A stretch of 64,000 nt of DNA from Pyrus communis (GCF_963583255.1 NC_084815.1:4157056-4221055), one strand, 5' to 3'; positions 1-11,822 are shown, counted from the stretch's first letter. Program-made: numbers and translations. The notes: a model not told the origin generated them from the sequence alone.

Positions 1-28
1 AGTCTATTATTAGCTACTCTTTCTGATT

Positions 29-1479
29 ATGCTATTAAGTATGTTCTTGGTTGCAAAACTTGCATTTGAAGCTTGGTCCAATCTTGTTAATTGGTTTGAA
101 TATGTGTCTAAGTCCAAGGTCAATTATCTGAAAATAGAGCTATATACCATTCAAAAAGGAGCAAATTCCATAGAAAAGTATCTGTTGAGGCTAAAGAACA
201 TAAGAGATCAATTAACTGCTGTAGGAGAGTTTGTATCTAATAATGATGTTATAATTGCTGGACTTGCTGGGTTACCAAATGAGTATGGCATAATTCGAAC
301 AATCATTCTTGCCAGAGAATCTACTATTACTTTGAAGGAGTTTCGGGCTCAATTGTTAGGTGCTGAAAAAGAGATTAAAGGGGAGCTAAATGTATTGTCA
401 CAAAGCATGGCTGCTCTAACACTCAAGGCTCATCTACAACACCGAATTTATCTAATGCATCGGGTTCGAATCCCTTGGGCCATTGCCATATTCCTGCAAC
501 AACTGGTGGTATAATTCAACAACAATTTTCAACACCTTAATACCAACAACCACAATTTCAATTACCACAACAGTCACAATTTCCACAACAACAATTTCCT
601 ATACCTCAGTATCAACAGTAGCCATTCCCATTATCTCAGCAACCACCATTCTTTGAGTCGCCGTCGTATGGTTTTGGTTTCATGGGGAATGGATCAAACT
701 TTGGGGGATCAAGACAGAATTTTGCACAGAAGTCATTCAATGGTTCAAATTACATAAAGCAAAATGGTGGGTATAAATGTAAACAATTCAATTCGAGCTG
801 TTCTTCTGGTTTTCAGTCTGGGAATTCCAGGCAGAATGGTTATAGCATGTGGTTTGGTAACACTGATACCAGGCATCCTGTGGTAATTGAATGTCAAATT
901 TGCAATAAAAAGGGTCATACGGCTGTCAATTGTTTCCATCGAAATTCAAGTACACCATCCACAGGGTTCTTGCTTGAGTGCCAGATTTGTGGGAAAATAG
1001 GGCATTCTGCAATTGTATGCTTTCACAGGGCCAATTATACCTTTCAAGGTGCTCATTCGCCACCAACAATGAATGTCATGGTTACACAGCAAACACCTCA
1101 ATATGGTCAACAAGACTTCTGGATTGTTGACACTGGAGCTTTTCACCATATCACTGCAGATGTGAATGCCCTGGATCAAGTCACTCATTTTAAAGGTTCT
1201 GAGAAAATTACTACTGGCAATGGAACAGGTTTAACCATTGACAATATCGGTTCTACTACACTTAAACATAACTCTCATGAATTGATTCTTAATAATGTAT
1301 TACATGTGCCAAAAATTACAAGAAGTCTTCTATCTGTGCTACAACTTTATGCTGATAACCATAGTTGGTTTATTTGTGATGAGAATGAGTTTTTTGTGAA
1401 GGACAAGAAGATAAATGAGGTTTTGTATCAAGGAAAGAGTAAGCTCAAGGAGTTGTTTCAAATCCTAGTTGTGAAATGA
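29..1479 (+). pseudogene. copia A gag, zinc knuckles and protease (broken)
   Basis: The first part (29-514) resembles the copia gag core. The frame is lost near 430-540, where a Gln/Pro-rich linker continues in another frame and contains stops. The frame from 682 encodes two tandem knuckles of CX2CX4HX4C form (CQICNKKGHTAVNC and CQICGKIGHSAIVC), then a protease with the active-site triplet D-T-G (about 1127-1140), and ends at 1479 before the integrase. Two knuckles instead of the usual one is a minor peculiarity. The stretch 462-476 looks by chance like a tRNA B box but is low-complexity gag coding sequence. Confidence 0.85.
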
Positions 1480-1527
1480 GCAAGAGGAGTACAATCTACA
1501 GTGCAAAATTCAGCTTTCTTAGGATAA

Positions 1528-2468
1528 TTGGTCAAGTCAAAATTGTGGCATCAGAGATTGGGACATCCAACACATGAAATAATGGCTGCTATGTTGAAAA
1601 AGTCAAATATAAGTATAGATATAGATAATACTCATAGTCTATGTTCTCATTGTATAAAAGGCAAGATGTCAAGAGTTTCACTTCTAGCTAGAAATGATAA
1701 GTGTTCTGTGCCATTTCAAAAGGTTCATTCAGATATTTGGGGACCATCTCCTATAAAATCCATTGACGGGCATAGATATTATGTACTATTTATTGATGAA
1801 TACATAAAGTATACTTGGATCTTCCCATTATGCAATAAATCTGATACACTTACTGTGTTTATGAGATTTTATAATTTTGTTCACACTCAATTTGGAACTA
1901 CAATTAAATGTTTGCAAACTGATGGAGGAGGAGAATACACCAGTTTTTCTTTTAAAGGGTTTCTTGATTCAAAAGGATTGAACACATGATTGCTTGTCCA
2001 TACACACCACAGCAAAATGGATTAGTAAAAAGGAAGCATAGGCATGTGGTGGATACATGTATTACTTTGCTTATTACTACTGGATTATCTGCTGAATTCT
2101 GGTATTATGCATGTGCACACTCAGTATTTCTGATTTATAGAATGGTTTGTAAGTCTTTGTCATTTGAATCTCCTTATCAATTGTTATATACCAAATCACC
2201 TGACTTGAAATCTCTGAGAATCTTTGGTATTGCTGTATATCCATGGTTGAGACCATATAACATCAATAAACTTCAATCAAGGTCTGAAAGATGTGTTTTC
2301 TTGAGGTATTCAATGGGATATAAAGGTGTTATTTGCTATAATCCTAAAACCAGGAAATGTGTTGTTTCAAGGCATGTTTTATTTGATGAAATGATGTTTC
2401 CCTACATTCAAAATTCCATAACAGAATGTTTCTCCATATTTTGTGGATTCACATTTTTCAACTCTTAA
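1528..2468 (+). pseudogene. copia A integrase (frameshifted)
   Basis: It starts with the GAG-pre-integrase signature LWHQRLGHP, followed by the CX2C half of the zinc-binding domain (CSHC). The catalytic core follows with D-T-DGGGEY and PYTPQQNG motifs, and a C-terminal part that includes SRHVLFDE. A one-base shift at about 1980-1990 separates the two halves of the core, and an early stop follows at 2468. The stretch 2469-2730 is a decayed linker before the reverse transcriptase. Confidence 0.85.
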
Positions 2469-2730
2469 GGTTAGGTCAGTTATTGTTCCAATTCCGATTT
2501 AAACACATAATGTTCATCATAAGAATGTAGATACTTCAAGTGACTATTCTCATTCAGCCTCATCCTTTAGTCAGCCTAGGAGTGTTTTTGTGCATACTAA
2601 AGGATCTACTAGCACTTCTCACAGTCTCAATGTCTCACCAACTACAGTTCATCAAGATATAAGTGGTCATATTCAAAGTTCAGCATCTCTAATAGGCAAT
2701 ACTCTTTCCTCCTCAATTGATACGCCTTAA

Positions 2731-4395
2731 TTGCTTCATGTCCTTGATTTTGCACAACTCCAGGTAATTCTTCCTATTTCTCCACCTCATTCTCACACTA
2801 CCACTCCAAACATACATAATGGTATTCAAACTCGGTTGAAGACAGAAGCTATTACAAGACAAGATTACTCATCCTTTATTGTTGCTTTACCAGAGTTACA
2901 ATCATTACATTTCCATGAGTCAAGTGGTTCTACAGATTTCAATTGTATGAGTGGTGGATTCATTTTTATTGCTGATATAGCTGAAGTGACAAAACCTAAT
3001 AATTTTAAAGCAGCTTCTACAATGGTGCAATGGCAGAATGCCATGCAAGAAGAGTTTGATGCATTGCTAGTTCAAGGAACTTGGAGATTAGTTCCTCATC
3101 CAGATAACAAAACTGTTATTGGTAGTAAATGGGTATATAAGGTCAAAAGAAATCCGGATGGGACAGTTACAAGGTATAAGGCGAGGTTAGTAGCCCAAGG
3201 TTATAGTCAAGAACAGGGACTACTCTGCGACCTTTAGTCCAGTAGTTCGACATACTACAGTGAAACTGATTCTTGCATTGGTAGTTCAAAACAACTGGAG
3301 TTTACGACAATTAGACATGAAATATGCTTTTTTAGATGGAGAATTGGAGGATGAGGTCTATATGAAACAACCACAAGGTTTTGTAGATCCTAAGCACCCA
3401 ACACATGTTTGCAAGCTTGTCAAATCTCTTTATGGTCTCAAACAGGCTCCACGAGCCTAGAATTCAAAGTTCACTAGCTTCCTACCTTCTCTGGGGTTTA
3501 AAACCTCAATGGCTCACACAAGTCTATTTGTGAAAGAAGATGATGGTGATGTGGTTATGCTATTATATGTGGATGACATAATATTGACAAGCTCAAGTCT
3601 AACAAAGATCAAACCTGTTATCTCTCACTTTGCAGAAGTTTTTGACTTAAAAGATATGGGGCAGTTGACATTTTTTTAGGCCTTCAAATTCAATATCACG
3701 CAAATGGGTCTATATTTGTTAATCAATCGAAGTATACCACAGAGTTATTGAAGAAAGCAGGTATGAAGTCCTGCAAACCTACTTCAACCCCTTCGAAGCC
3801 TCATTCTCAAGTTCTTATGGCTGAAGGAAGTCCTGAGGATGATCAAACACAATACAGAAGCCTCGTAGAGACCCTCAAGTATCTAACCTTCACACGACTT
3901 GATATAGCTCATGCTGTTAATGTTGTTTGTCAATATATGACACAACCATCTGAGCTCAATATGCATTTAGTCAAAAAGATTCTGCGGTACTTAAAGGGCA
4001 CAATCCATTGTGGTTTAAGGTATACGAAGTCACCTGACTTTACAATTTCAGCCTATTCTAACTCTGATTAAGCTGCAGACATAAATACACGGAGATCTAT
4101 AATGGGTTATGTGGTTTATATTGGTACTAATCCAATTTCGTGTCAATCTAAATGACAATCCACAATATCTTGTAGCTCTACAGAGGCAGAATATAAAGCG
4201 TTGGCTCATTGTGCAGCTGATGTTTTTTGGATTCGCTCTTTATTAAAAGATCTCTATCAATTTCTTCCAGTACCACCACATTTACATTGTGATAATCTAT
4301 CAACATTAGCCTTGTGTTTGAATCCAGTGTTTCACTCCAAAATTAAACATCTCGACATAGATTATCATTTTGTGCGAGAACGAGTACAGAAATGA
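2731..4395 (+). pseudogene. copia A reverse transcriptase and RNase H (broken)
   Basis: Recognisable copia RT blocks run from WKWVYKVK-type residues (about 3127) through [14 protein letters not shown] (about 3310), [11 protein letters not shown] (3428-3460) and the catalytic YVDD (about 3566-3580). The RNase H end includes SSTEAEYKAL (about 4174). Breaks are a frameshift near 3235, stops at 3458 and 3678-3680 and stops at 4069-4071 and 4153-4156, so five or more pieces would be made. No function is expected. Confidence 0.88.
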
Positions 4396-4568
4396 GATAT
4401 AACAATACAATACATTCCTACTGAAGAATAGGTAGTTGATGTCTTCACCAAAGGACTTCACAGTCCAATTTTCAATAAACACTGCCATAATCTCAATGTT
4501 GGTACAAATACATTAGAGACTTAGTGGTGTTAAAGGTGTCTGGAAAACAATCTAAGCTATGGCCGCTT

Positions 4569-4854
4569 AGCTTGAAGGGGGAATATTAACCAGTCATTAG
4601 TGATGACATGGTTACTTAGTAATGAAGAATATAGTTGGTTGAAATGTGTTGGTAGGTTGTCATAAGGATAAGATTGGTTAGAATTGTTAGAGGGTATTAT
4701 TGTAATTGAGCTCATCAATTCAGCTCTATAAAACCAAATGTAAACAGCCATTTATAGCTATCTAGAAATATAAGTAAAACTTCGTACTCTCTCATCTTCT
4801 CTTTGAAAGCTTCTTCTTTGTTCTATATTCAGAGATTGTTCAGAATAGTTAACA
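4569..4854 (+). repeat. copia A polypurine tract and 3' LTR
   Basis: A purine run (about 4570-4583, ending AGGGGGAA) precedes an LTR that opens TATTAACC, a worn TGTTAACC. The LTR closes with AGTTAACA at 4848-4854, giving inverted TGTTAA/TTAACA-type ends. A TATA-like CTATAAAA lies at about 4725-4732. LTR length is about 271 bp. The outer flank starts at 4855; the matching target duplication cannot be tested because the 5' end is outside the window. Confidence 0.75.
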
Positions 4855-5294
4855 CAAACTAGACACGCACACAATTTTAGTTCCTTGTTTTCAGACAGTT
4901 TTGATTTTTCTGTTTACCACTTGGAAAAGTGTCCCTTGATGTTTATCTATTGTGTCCAATTATGAACCCTGTTGAACCTCAACTTTCTTAAAACCCACAT
5001 AGGTTAAGTAATGAACCGTATATAAGTTAGAAGACAAATAAACACATACATGTCTGTACTTTCCTTAACTGGCAGTATTTGGTATGAAAATATATACTCA
5101 CTCGTAAAACATCTGGCGCAACGTTAATTATGTCTGTACTTCAGATATGTGCTTGCTAGATTGAAATATAGTGAGATTTAATTTGACTTAATATGCCCTT
5201 GTAGATAGCTAGGGCCCCAGTTTAATGAAAAAAAAAAAGAATTTCAGACTTGATTACAATTTTGGAGCAATAATTATGTTGTCAATTGTGCCTT
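4855..5294. other. intergenic, no gene recognised
   Basis: AT-rich unique-looking sequence between the copia LTR and duplicated block A. No ORF of note, no RNA gene and no clear repeat ends seen. Confidence 0.5.
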
Positions 5295-5771
5295 TATGTT
5301 CGACACTCATATATTGTATCCAAAAAGTTTAGATAATCAACTATTTTATCGGCACGTTGTTGTATTTCATTTGATACACATATGCACTTGAAATATTCGG
5401 AGTACTAATTTATTTTGTCAGTGCATTGTCTCTTAGCTTCCGACAGTATAATATACTGCACATTTTACACTTCTAGAGAATAAGTTATTTTGTCAGTGCT
5501 GACACGTTGTCTCAGTGCATTGTCGCATAGCGCCTGAGACTAATGTACTACACTTGAAACTTTTTGAACACTAATTATTTTGTTCGTGCATTTCTCACAT
5601 TGTTTGGCACTAATCTAGTCTGCCCAAAATTTTTGAAGAATTAATTATTTTAACGGTTGCAGCAGTTTGTCTGAGAATAACGTATCTATGCTGCACATAA
5701 AATCTGTCATACAACAGCCAACAATACTACATGTGAAATTTAGGATATGACAATATTGATCGTAGATATTT

Positions 5772-5943
5772 TTTTTTTTTTTTAACAAACAATATTATCT
5801 ACACTAAAGGGGGAGGGGATTGGGTTTAGCCTCACCATGAGTTAGCAATAATGTGGTTCAAATTCACATTTGACGAGAATCGAACCTAAGACCTCTTACT
5901 TACAAATGAAGAGAAATATTATTAGACTGTAGTACTAAGTGAC
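5772..5943 (-). mobile_element. tRNA-derived SINE (family S), minus strand
   Basis: Read on the minus strand it starts near GTCACTTAGTACTACAG (box A-like), has a box B-like GGTTCGATTC (plus 5876-5885) and ends in a poly(A) (plus-strand T run from 5771). It is flanked by AGATATTT on both sides (about 5764-5771 and 5944-5951), a likely target duplication. Block B lacks the insertion. The same family recurs at 18407-18587. Confidence 0.75.
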
Positions 5944-7340
5944 AGATATTTATCACTAAGAATATTTGAAAATATTTTTCACTACTTGATTCATTCAAGG
6001 ACCTTAATTATTAAAGGAAGAACCTAATTTTCGACGACAATTTTCATTGTTTTTCTTTTTTATCTCACTTAACTGAAACTTGGATTAAATCTTCACATTA
6101 GATTTCTAGGTTGAATCTAGAAGGTATTACCTATATATGGGTGATTTTAAAGACAGTCCACAATTTGTTGAACATATTTCCAACTGAAAACACTCCCAAT
6201 CACTTGAATTATTTTAATATACCCACCTAACTTACTAACTTACCCACACCACCCTCACGCTTACCCCTCCATATAAGTTATGACCACCTGGATCTTTTAT
6301 CCCAAAAGCACAAACTGCCTTTACCACGAAACGATTACATTAGCCCTGAAATTTTACAAGAACTTTACCTTTGTCAATAAAACAATATTGCCGCTAAATT
6401 ATCTATTAGTAGCGAATATGACTGGTGTGGTCGTTGCCTAAAGTAATTAAGGTCATTCTTAGGAGCCAAATTATCAAGAATCTAATCTCATGGAAATATA
6501 TATGATTTATTAAACATAAAAATCTGCCAGAAATGACAAATTAAAATTAGGGCACAATTAGCCGCCTTGAAAATGTGGTTTATCAATCTTGAAAACCATT
6601 TTTCTGAACAAACAGATAATGCATCCACTAAGATTTAATATACCAAACGGCAAAATTTTGCAAAATAAGCGAGAGCTAGAGGTGGTGCCGTACATATCTT
6701 TTGCTCGGCGGAGTTAACAACAAAAAATAAGGGTCGAAACCTCCACTAACTACCGTTGCGAATTACCAGTAAGACTGCATCCAGCTTAATTTACAGTCAA
6801 CTTTATAACTGATTGTGTCTGAACAGCCCAATAATTACTTCTGTGAAGCCATATAAGTATAGAACCAACACACACTTGCACACACATAAATAAGATGAAA
6901 GAGCAGTTACAAACTTTCAAATACGAACAAGACTTAATATGTAGTCCATGATGTCTCACAATTACATTTTGTATTCATGGAGGACATAACCTCTTACAAG
7001 CATCGCTGGCGACAACACAACAAGAGAAACGGAAGGGGCACACTCACTGGCGCGCACACACTAGAAATGGAAATAACCTCGGCTAATAAAGCTAGTACTC
7101 TTCTCTCTCTCCCTGGCTACCTGGCGACAATATATTTTAGGAAATTCTTATCCACACTCGAAATATATATATTTTAGGAAATTATTGTTTTTGGAGTGCA
7201 GATGTCAACTCCCTAAAGTTTATTTTATTTAATTAGGTTTTATTTTACTTATTACCTCTAGATAAAGCTAAGCATACAAACGATGCATATCTATTAGGAA
7301 ATAGAGTGAGAGAGAGAGGGAAGACTCGAAGAAATTGAAC

Positions 7341-7865
7341 TTATTGGGGTTTGAGATTTAAGTCCAGCTCTTCAGTCTTGGAAGTACTTGTTTTACCATT
7401 ACCTCCACGAATCCAGTCTAAACCAGAACCAGACACCTGCATGTCACCACTTCCTATTGCCAAGCTCAGGGTCACATTAGGCATCTCCACTTTCAAATCA
7501 TTATTAACATCAACATACTTACCCTTTTTGTTGTGACGATCCGCCTCCGCATCATCATTATCATCGTGAACACGGTTGTTCTTTTTAGATCCACAATCAC
7601 CTCCATCACCAGCTCCTGATCCAAACCCTACCCCGGTCATTTTCGGATTACAGTCCCCCGCCATTCCCATGAAATGGAGGTACTTTTGTGCACTTGGAGT
7701 CGCAGTTCTGCTGTTGTCGGTGATGGAATCATCGTCGCAAGCTGGCGGTGCCCATCTCAAGGGCTCAGGTGACGACACGTATACCTTGAAGCTGTCGTTT
7801 TCTTCAGCAATTCTAGAGTTGTGAGCTGAGGATCTGGAATTGTTGAACATGGAACTGTTTGACAT
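7341..7865 (-). CDS. EAR-motif protein of the QALGGH C2H2 family that lacks the zinc finger
   Basis: 174 aa, a single exon, ATG at 7865. It is clearly paralogous to the intact gene at 15238-15990: N-terminus MFNNSRSSAH, middle HFMGMAGDCNPK, basic/acidic stretch, NVTLSLA and C-terminal LDLNLKP (EAR repression motif). The paralogue's residues of about 25-98, which include the whole C2H2 finger, are missing with the frame kept; a GCT triplet at both edges of the lost part suggests a microhomology deletion. Without the finger it should not bind DNA by itself, but it could still recruit TOPLESS-type corepressors through the EAR motif; that is inference. The upstream in-frame TTG at 7898 is not a plausible start. 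It may be a pseudogene-to-be or a working small regulator. Confidence 0.78.
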   Translation of the reverse strand: MSNSSMFNNSRSSAHNSRIAEENDSFKVYVSSPEPLRWAPPACDDDSITDNSRTATPSAQKYLHFMGMAGDCNPKMTGVGFGSGAGDGGDCGSKKNNRVHDDNDDAEADRHNKKGKYVDVNNDLKVEMPNVTLSLAIGSGDMQVSGSGLDWIRGGNGKTSTSKTEELDLNLKPQ

Positions 7866-7980
7866 CTTTTTCTTAAGATGGGAAAGAATTGGAGGCAATA
7901 AGAAGGAAGGGGGAGAGGAAATTAAGAGAGATGATGAGCAATGGAGCTTGTTGGTAGCACCAAGTGGAGAGGAGGAGAGG

Positions 7981-7994
7981 GTATATATATATAG
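7981..7994 (-). promoter_or_regulatory. TATA box of the finger-less gene
   Basis: A (TA)n run reading TATATATATATAC on the minus strand, about 116 bp upstream of the ATG at 7865 and in the same relative place as the TATA box of the block C paralogue. Confidence 0.65.
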
Positions 7995-8018
7995 GCGACA
8001 AGGAGGGTTAATTTAATT

Positions 8019-8360
8019 TGTTGAGAGTAACAATCTTACACCGGGCAAAGAGAGATCTTACATGTGCTTATATGTAATTGAGTTACTCCATATATTACCA
8101 ATTTGGTTTTATGGTCGAACCTCAATTACTTCATGGTATCTGAGCAAGTTGTTCTGCGTGAGAAGCCTAACGGCGACACGTGATCCATGTCACTGATTTG
8201 TATTGTCCACGTGCTAGGTTTGAAAAATCGCCACACATGAGAGGTGTGTTGAGCGTACCAATCCTACAATGGAGAAAGAAGAAACCTTACATTTGCTTAT
8301 AAATAATTAATGTACTCTCATGTTACCAATTTGTTTTATGATAGAACCTCGAGTTCTTCA
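8019..8360 (+). mobile_element. TRIM retrotransposon in the promoter of the finger-less gene
   Basis: Two direct terminal repeats of about 115 bp (8019-8133 and 8247-8360) both start TGTTGAG and end TTCA. Directly after the first repeat is a primer site TGGTATCTGAGC (8134-8145), one base from the standard initiator-Met tRNA site TGGTATCAGAGC. The internal part is only 113 bp and codes for nothing. Flanks TAATT and TATT(T) fit a 5-bp target duplication with one change. The block C promoter runs GGTTAATTTAGGGG with no insert, so the empty site is present in the same window. Confidence 0.85.
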
Positions 8361-8460
8361 TATTTAGGAGTTGCATGAGTGGGACCTAGCGGGTTAAGAT
8401 AGAGTTATTTAAGAGGAGGGTAATGTAAATTGGAAAGGAATCCTACTGAAAGTTGAGGAT

Positions 8461-8836
8461 GTCGTATCCCTTTAGATTTCTATGAGTCACACATTTGTTA
8501 AGTAATGTAACGCATAATATATAGCTGATTAACCAGCGTACATATGTTCACGAAGTGGTGTGAAGTATGTATGCCACCTTTCGTTGCCTATTCCTTAACG
8601 TGATAGTGATGTGTTGGTAGGAAAATGTATAAGCTGACCCAGTTATTTAGTTAGAGATATGAGTAAGGCTTTATTAATTACCATAATATGGCATTATTCA
8701 CTGGACTTTTTAATTTGAAGGTTGGTTTTATCTGCACTGTATTTTCCCAGTCCAACTTCTACTAATTTATACTTGCCGTCTACTATGATACACACACACA
8801 CACACACACATATACATATGTATATGTATATATAGA
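8461..8836. other. intergenic with (CA)n/(TA)n microsatellite
   Basis: No gene seen. A (CA)n run lies at about 8788-8810, followed by an alternating TA/TG stretch to about 8834. Confidence 0.6.
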
Positions 8837-9225
8837 GGAAAGAAGGGATTCTCCTTTTTTTTTCTTTTTTTCTTTTTTTTAAATGAGAAATAGTTGTGGG
8901 TCTCACACCACATCAAACTTTAACAATTCGAACTGTCTATTTTTTAAAGTTGCACCTCATAGATCATCCTTATAAAATATTAGCCAAATCGGAAATGTAT
9001 GAGATGTCTGATTGAGTTCAAAGAAATTAACAAACATAAAAACATTGAAATTTCATTGTGATAATTAAATAGGCAAATGTTTCGGATTGAATTGAATTTT
9101 TGCAAGGTTGATCTATGAATCGAAACTTACAAAATAGACAATTCGGATTGTTGAAGTTCGATGTAGAGTGACTCCCACAACTAATCCCCATTTTTTGAAA
9201 AAAAAAATGGAAATCCCTTCCTTAA
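8837..9225. mobile_element. MITE with long inverted repeats
   Basis: The left arm (GAAGGGATT, later AGTTGTGGGTCTCAC, TTTAACAATTCGAACTGTC) is matched by the reverse complement of the right arm (AATCCCTTC, GTGACTCCCACAACTA, GACAATTCGGATTGTTGAA). Arms are about 150 bp, and the element is about 390 bp and non-coding. It sits between two CA/TA microsatellites, so the exact ends and target duplication are uncertain. Confidence 0.7.
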
Positions 9226-9234
9226 GGGGCCTGC

Positions 9235-9749
9235 ACACACACACACACACACATATATATATAAAGGTTCTAAAAGACACTAGGAGCTAATTTGGCAGTG
9301 GGTTGGGGCCTTGCGCCTAGGCGGACTAGACGGATTTAAGTAAATCTATTATATTTCATGTAGATAAGTGTTTGCTTATACTTAAAATATATATAATTTC
9401 ATCATAAATACAAAATAGAATGACATATATATATATATATATATATATATTATGAAGTATTGGAACATAATGAAAACATGGGGAACAAGGATTATGTTCA
9501 TTTAAGTATGCAACAAGTCTCTTACAATTTATCGAAAAAGAAAAAAGAAAATGCAAAATAAAAGTTATCCATTTTTTGTCTAAGTGAGTCACGACCAAGG
9601 TAGGTGTCTAGGCAGGTCTGGGCAAGCTAGCTGAGTGCCTAGGCAGCCACTTCAGCACCCTTTCTTAATTTTCAAACACCTAAGCATTAATTGAGGCGGT
9701 GGCCAGTCACCTAGCACTTAGGCAGTGCTACGCCAGGATCTTTAGAATA

Positions 9750-9807
<58 letters not shown>
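9235..9807. repeat. microsatellites around a CTAGGCG-rich putative non-autonomous element
   Basis: (CA)n(TA)n at 9235-9262, (TA)n at 9423-9450 and a long (TA)n at 9752-9807. Between them, 9268-9748 opens GGTTCTAAAAGACACTAGG and closes with the reverse of TTCTAAAGATCCTGGCG. It contains repeated short GCCTAGGCGG/CTAGGCAG words, typical of a DNA-transposon-derived repeat. Class not resolved. Confidence 0.5.
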
Positions 9808-9810
<3 letters not shown>

Positions 9811-10206
9811 TCCCTTATTATACATTTACGAGACGAGTTACAACCATATAGTGCAACATATACTACCAATTTGTGAGACTTGAAAATGTGTATATGAAAT
9901 AAGCCTCTCATTATATAGTGGAATTTCAAATAATTTTATTATTGCAAGAGTTTTTAGCGAAGAAATTAACCAAAGAATCATAGAGGACTCTATTAAGAAT
10001 TAACAATAGCATAAAGAGGAAAATATTCTATTTATTACACTGTGTATAAGAATATTCCAGGCATAATATTAGTTACCTCTCTAAAAAATGAGCTGTTATT
10101 AGCACCCAAGAAATGTCATTCTGCAATTCAGGTATATATTTTCACCATAAGTTTTCATAAATGAAGAGTGCATGATGACATTTTTAGAGTATTGTAGTGT
10201 TCACAT

Positions 10207-10990
10207 TATGTCTGACATTAGCATATTGCATATTAAACTTTGAGAGAATCAACAATTTTGTCGGCACGTTGTTGCGTTTCATCTTACGTTTTATATGCAT
10301 CAGTTGGAGAAATAATTATTTTGTCAGCTTATTGTCTCCTCGCTTCTAACTGTAATATATCGTGCACTTTATAGTTTCAAAGAATAAGTTAAATTGTCGT
10401 TGCGCTGATATGTTTTGATCTGTATGTTGTCATGTTTCATCTTACCTTGTATATTCATCTTACGTTGTCGCGTAGCATCTGACACTAAGATATTGCACTT
10501 GAAACTCTTTTAGCACAAAGTTTTTTGTTTAGTACGTTGTCGCATAGTTTCCGGCCCTAATCTAGTGCACTTGAGACTTTTTGGAGAAATATACATTCAG
10601 TTGTTATAGTTTGTTTGACAATAACATATGTATACTGTACACCAAATCTATCATGCGACAGCCAACAGAAATGTATGCACGCGAAATTTATGGTTCGGTC
10701 ACATTTGAGCACACATGATTTTTATCACTTACAATATTTGAAACTATTTTTACTATACTTGATTCAATCAAAGACATTAAAGGAAGAACCTACCGATAAG
10801 GGAATTTTAATTGTTTTTCTTGGTTAAATTTAGATTGGATTTCTTGGTTGAATTTAGAAAATATTACCGTACATCAAATTTGAACCTACATCATGAAATC
10901 TTGCATGAAGAGCTTTAGCTTTGGTGAGGGAAACAATATTGTCGCTAAATTATCTATTACTAACGAAAATGATTGGTTTTGTCATTGCCT
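10207..10990. repeat. segmental duplication block B (truncated, gene missing)
   Basis: It matches block A from TATGTCTGACATTAG through TTGTCGGCACGTTGTTG, AAACAATATTGTCGCTAAATTATCTATTA and GTCATTGCC, then stops matching just past the part 3' of the zinc-finger gene. No zinc-finger coding remains. It lacks the SINE present in block A. Confidence 0.75.
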
Positions 10991-11822
10991 TCTCTACCAT
11001 TCTAATTCTATTATGTAATTTTTTTTAACTGTTGCTTGAGATAGAAGTGCAAGTTAGAATTTAATTTTTTTGATTCCGCTATTAAAATTTCTAATCCAAA
11101 TCCGGACATTTTCGAATTTGAATATTTTCAAAAAAAAAAAAATATTTGAAAATTGAAACACATTTAGAGATAAAATGTCGAAGTGTTCCGAGCTTATTCC
11201 GATTACAAAGTTTCAATTTTTTTTTTATATTTTATAATTATCTACTATAATATATATTGTAATCAACTTTTGTAGTTTTGGCTACATTTTAGTCATTGTA
11301 TTTATATTAATAGTACATTTATTATTTATATATATATATATATATATTAAAAAAATAAACATACTTGTATGCTACAAAATAATTGAATTTATACTTATAT
11401 ACTACGTTAGCAGAGAATTCGTATCTTAATTGGATTTAGAAGCTCAAACCATTATTGTAGCTGATTTGGGGATCATAGTGCCATTAAGGTTTAAATCCAA
11501 ATGAATTTATTAACTAAATTTGAGAAAGATTACACAAAATCTCAATGGATTTCCCTTTTCAACTGCGCAACTATATAGTGTATTTTCTTTCCTTATGAAA
11601 TAAGAAATTATTTCCCATATTTAGATTTACGTTTCTGTATTGAAATTTGTTCATGCAAATATTTGGCCCCACCGCCTAGCACAGAAAGAAGAAAAAAAAT
11701 CTGGCACTGTAGACGTAACAGAAGTGGCAGATGTTACGATATTGGCCTGGCCATATGGATATCTACTTGTCTTCCAATGGTTGTCAATGTCATGGCTCTG
11801 AATTCAATGGAATGACTAAATA
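10991..11822. other. intergenic, AT-rich
   Basis: No gene, RNA gene or recognised element. Includes a (TA)n run near 11330-11348 and several A or T homopolymers. Confidence 0.5.

Larger units (their letters stand above)
1..4854 (+). mobile_element. Ty1/copia LTR retrotransposon A, 5' end outside window, coding region decayed
   Basis: The domain order is that of Ty1/copia: gag, two CCHC knuckles, aspartic protease, integrase, reverse transcriptase, RNase H, polypurine tract, 3' LTR. The window opens inside gag, so the 5' LTR and primer site are not visible. Several frameshifts and in-frame stops (near 430-540, 1987, 3235, 3458, 4071 and 4154) mean it cannot make a full polyprotein. It is an old, non-autonomous copy. 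Confidence 0.93.
5295..8460. repeat. segmental duplication block A (with zinc-finger-less gene)
   Basis: It aligns by eye with block C (13191-16370) over the far 3' flank (phrases such as TTTTGTCGGCACGTTGT and CTGCACATTTTACACTT), the near 3' flank (6540-7340 against 14520-15237), the gene and its promoter up to GAAAGTTGAGGAT. Block B (10207-10990) matches only about 5300-6440. Differences between blocks are mostly transposon insertions: SINE and TRIM in A, a polyadenylated insert and a GGT-rich element in C. Confidence 0.8.

Noticed and set aside
462..476. tRNA-like CGGGTTCGAATCCC (box B) suggesting a tRNA gene
   Set aside because: No box A or acceptor stem in the right place; it reads as Ser/Asn-rich gag linker coding sequence in copia A.
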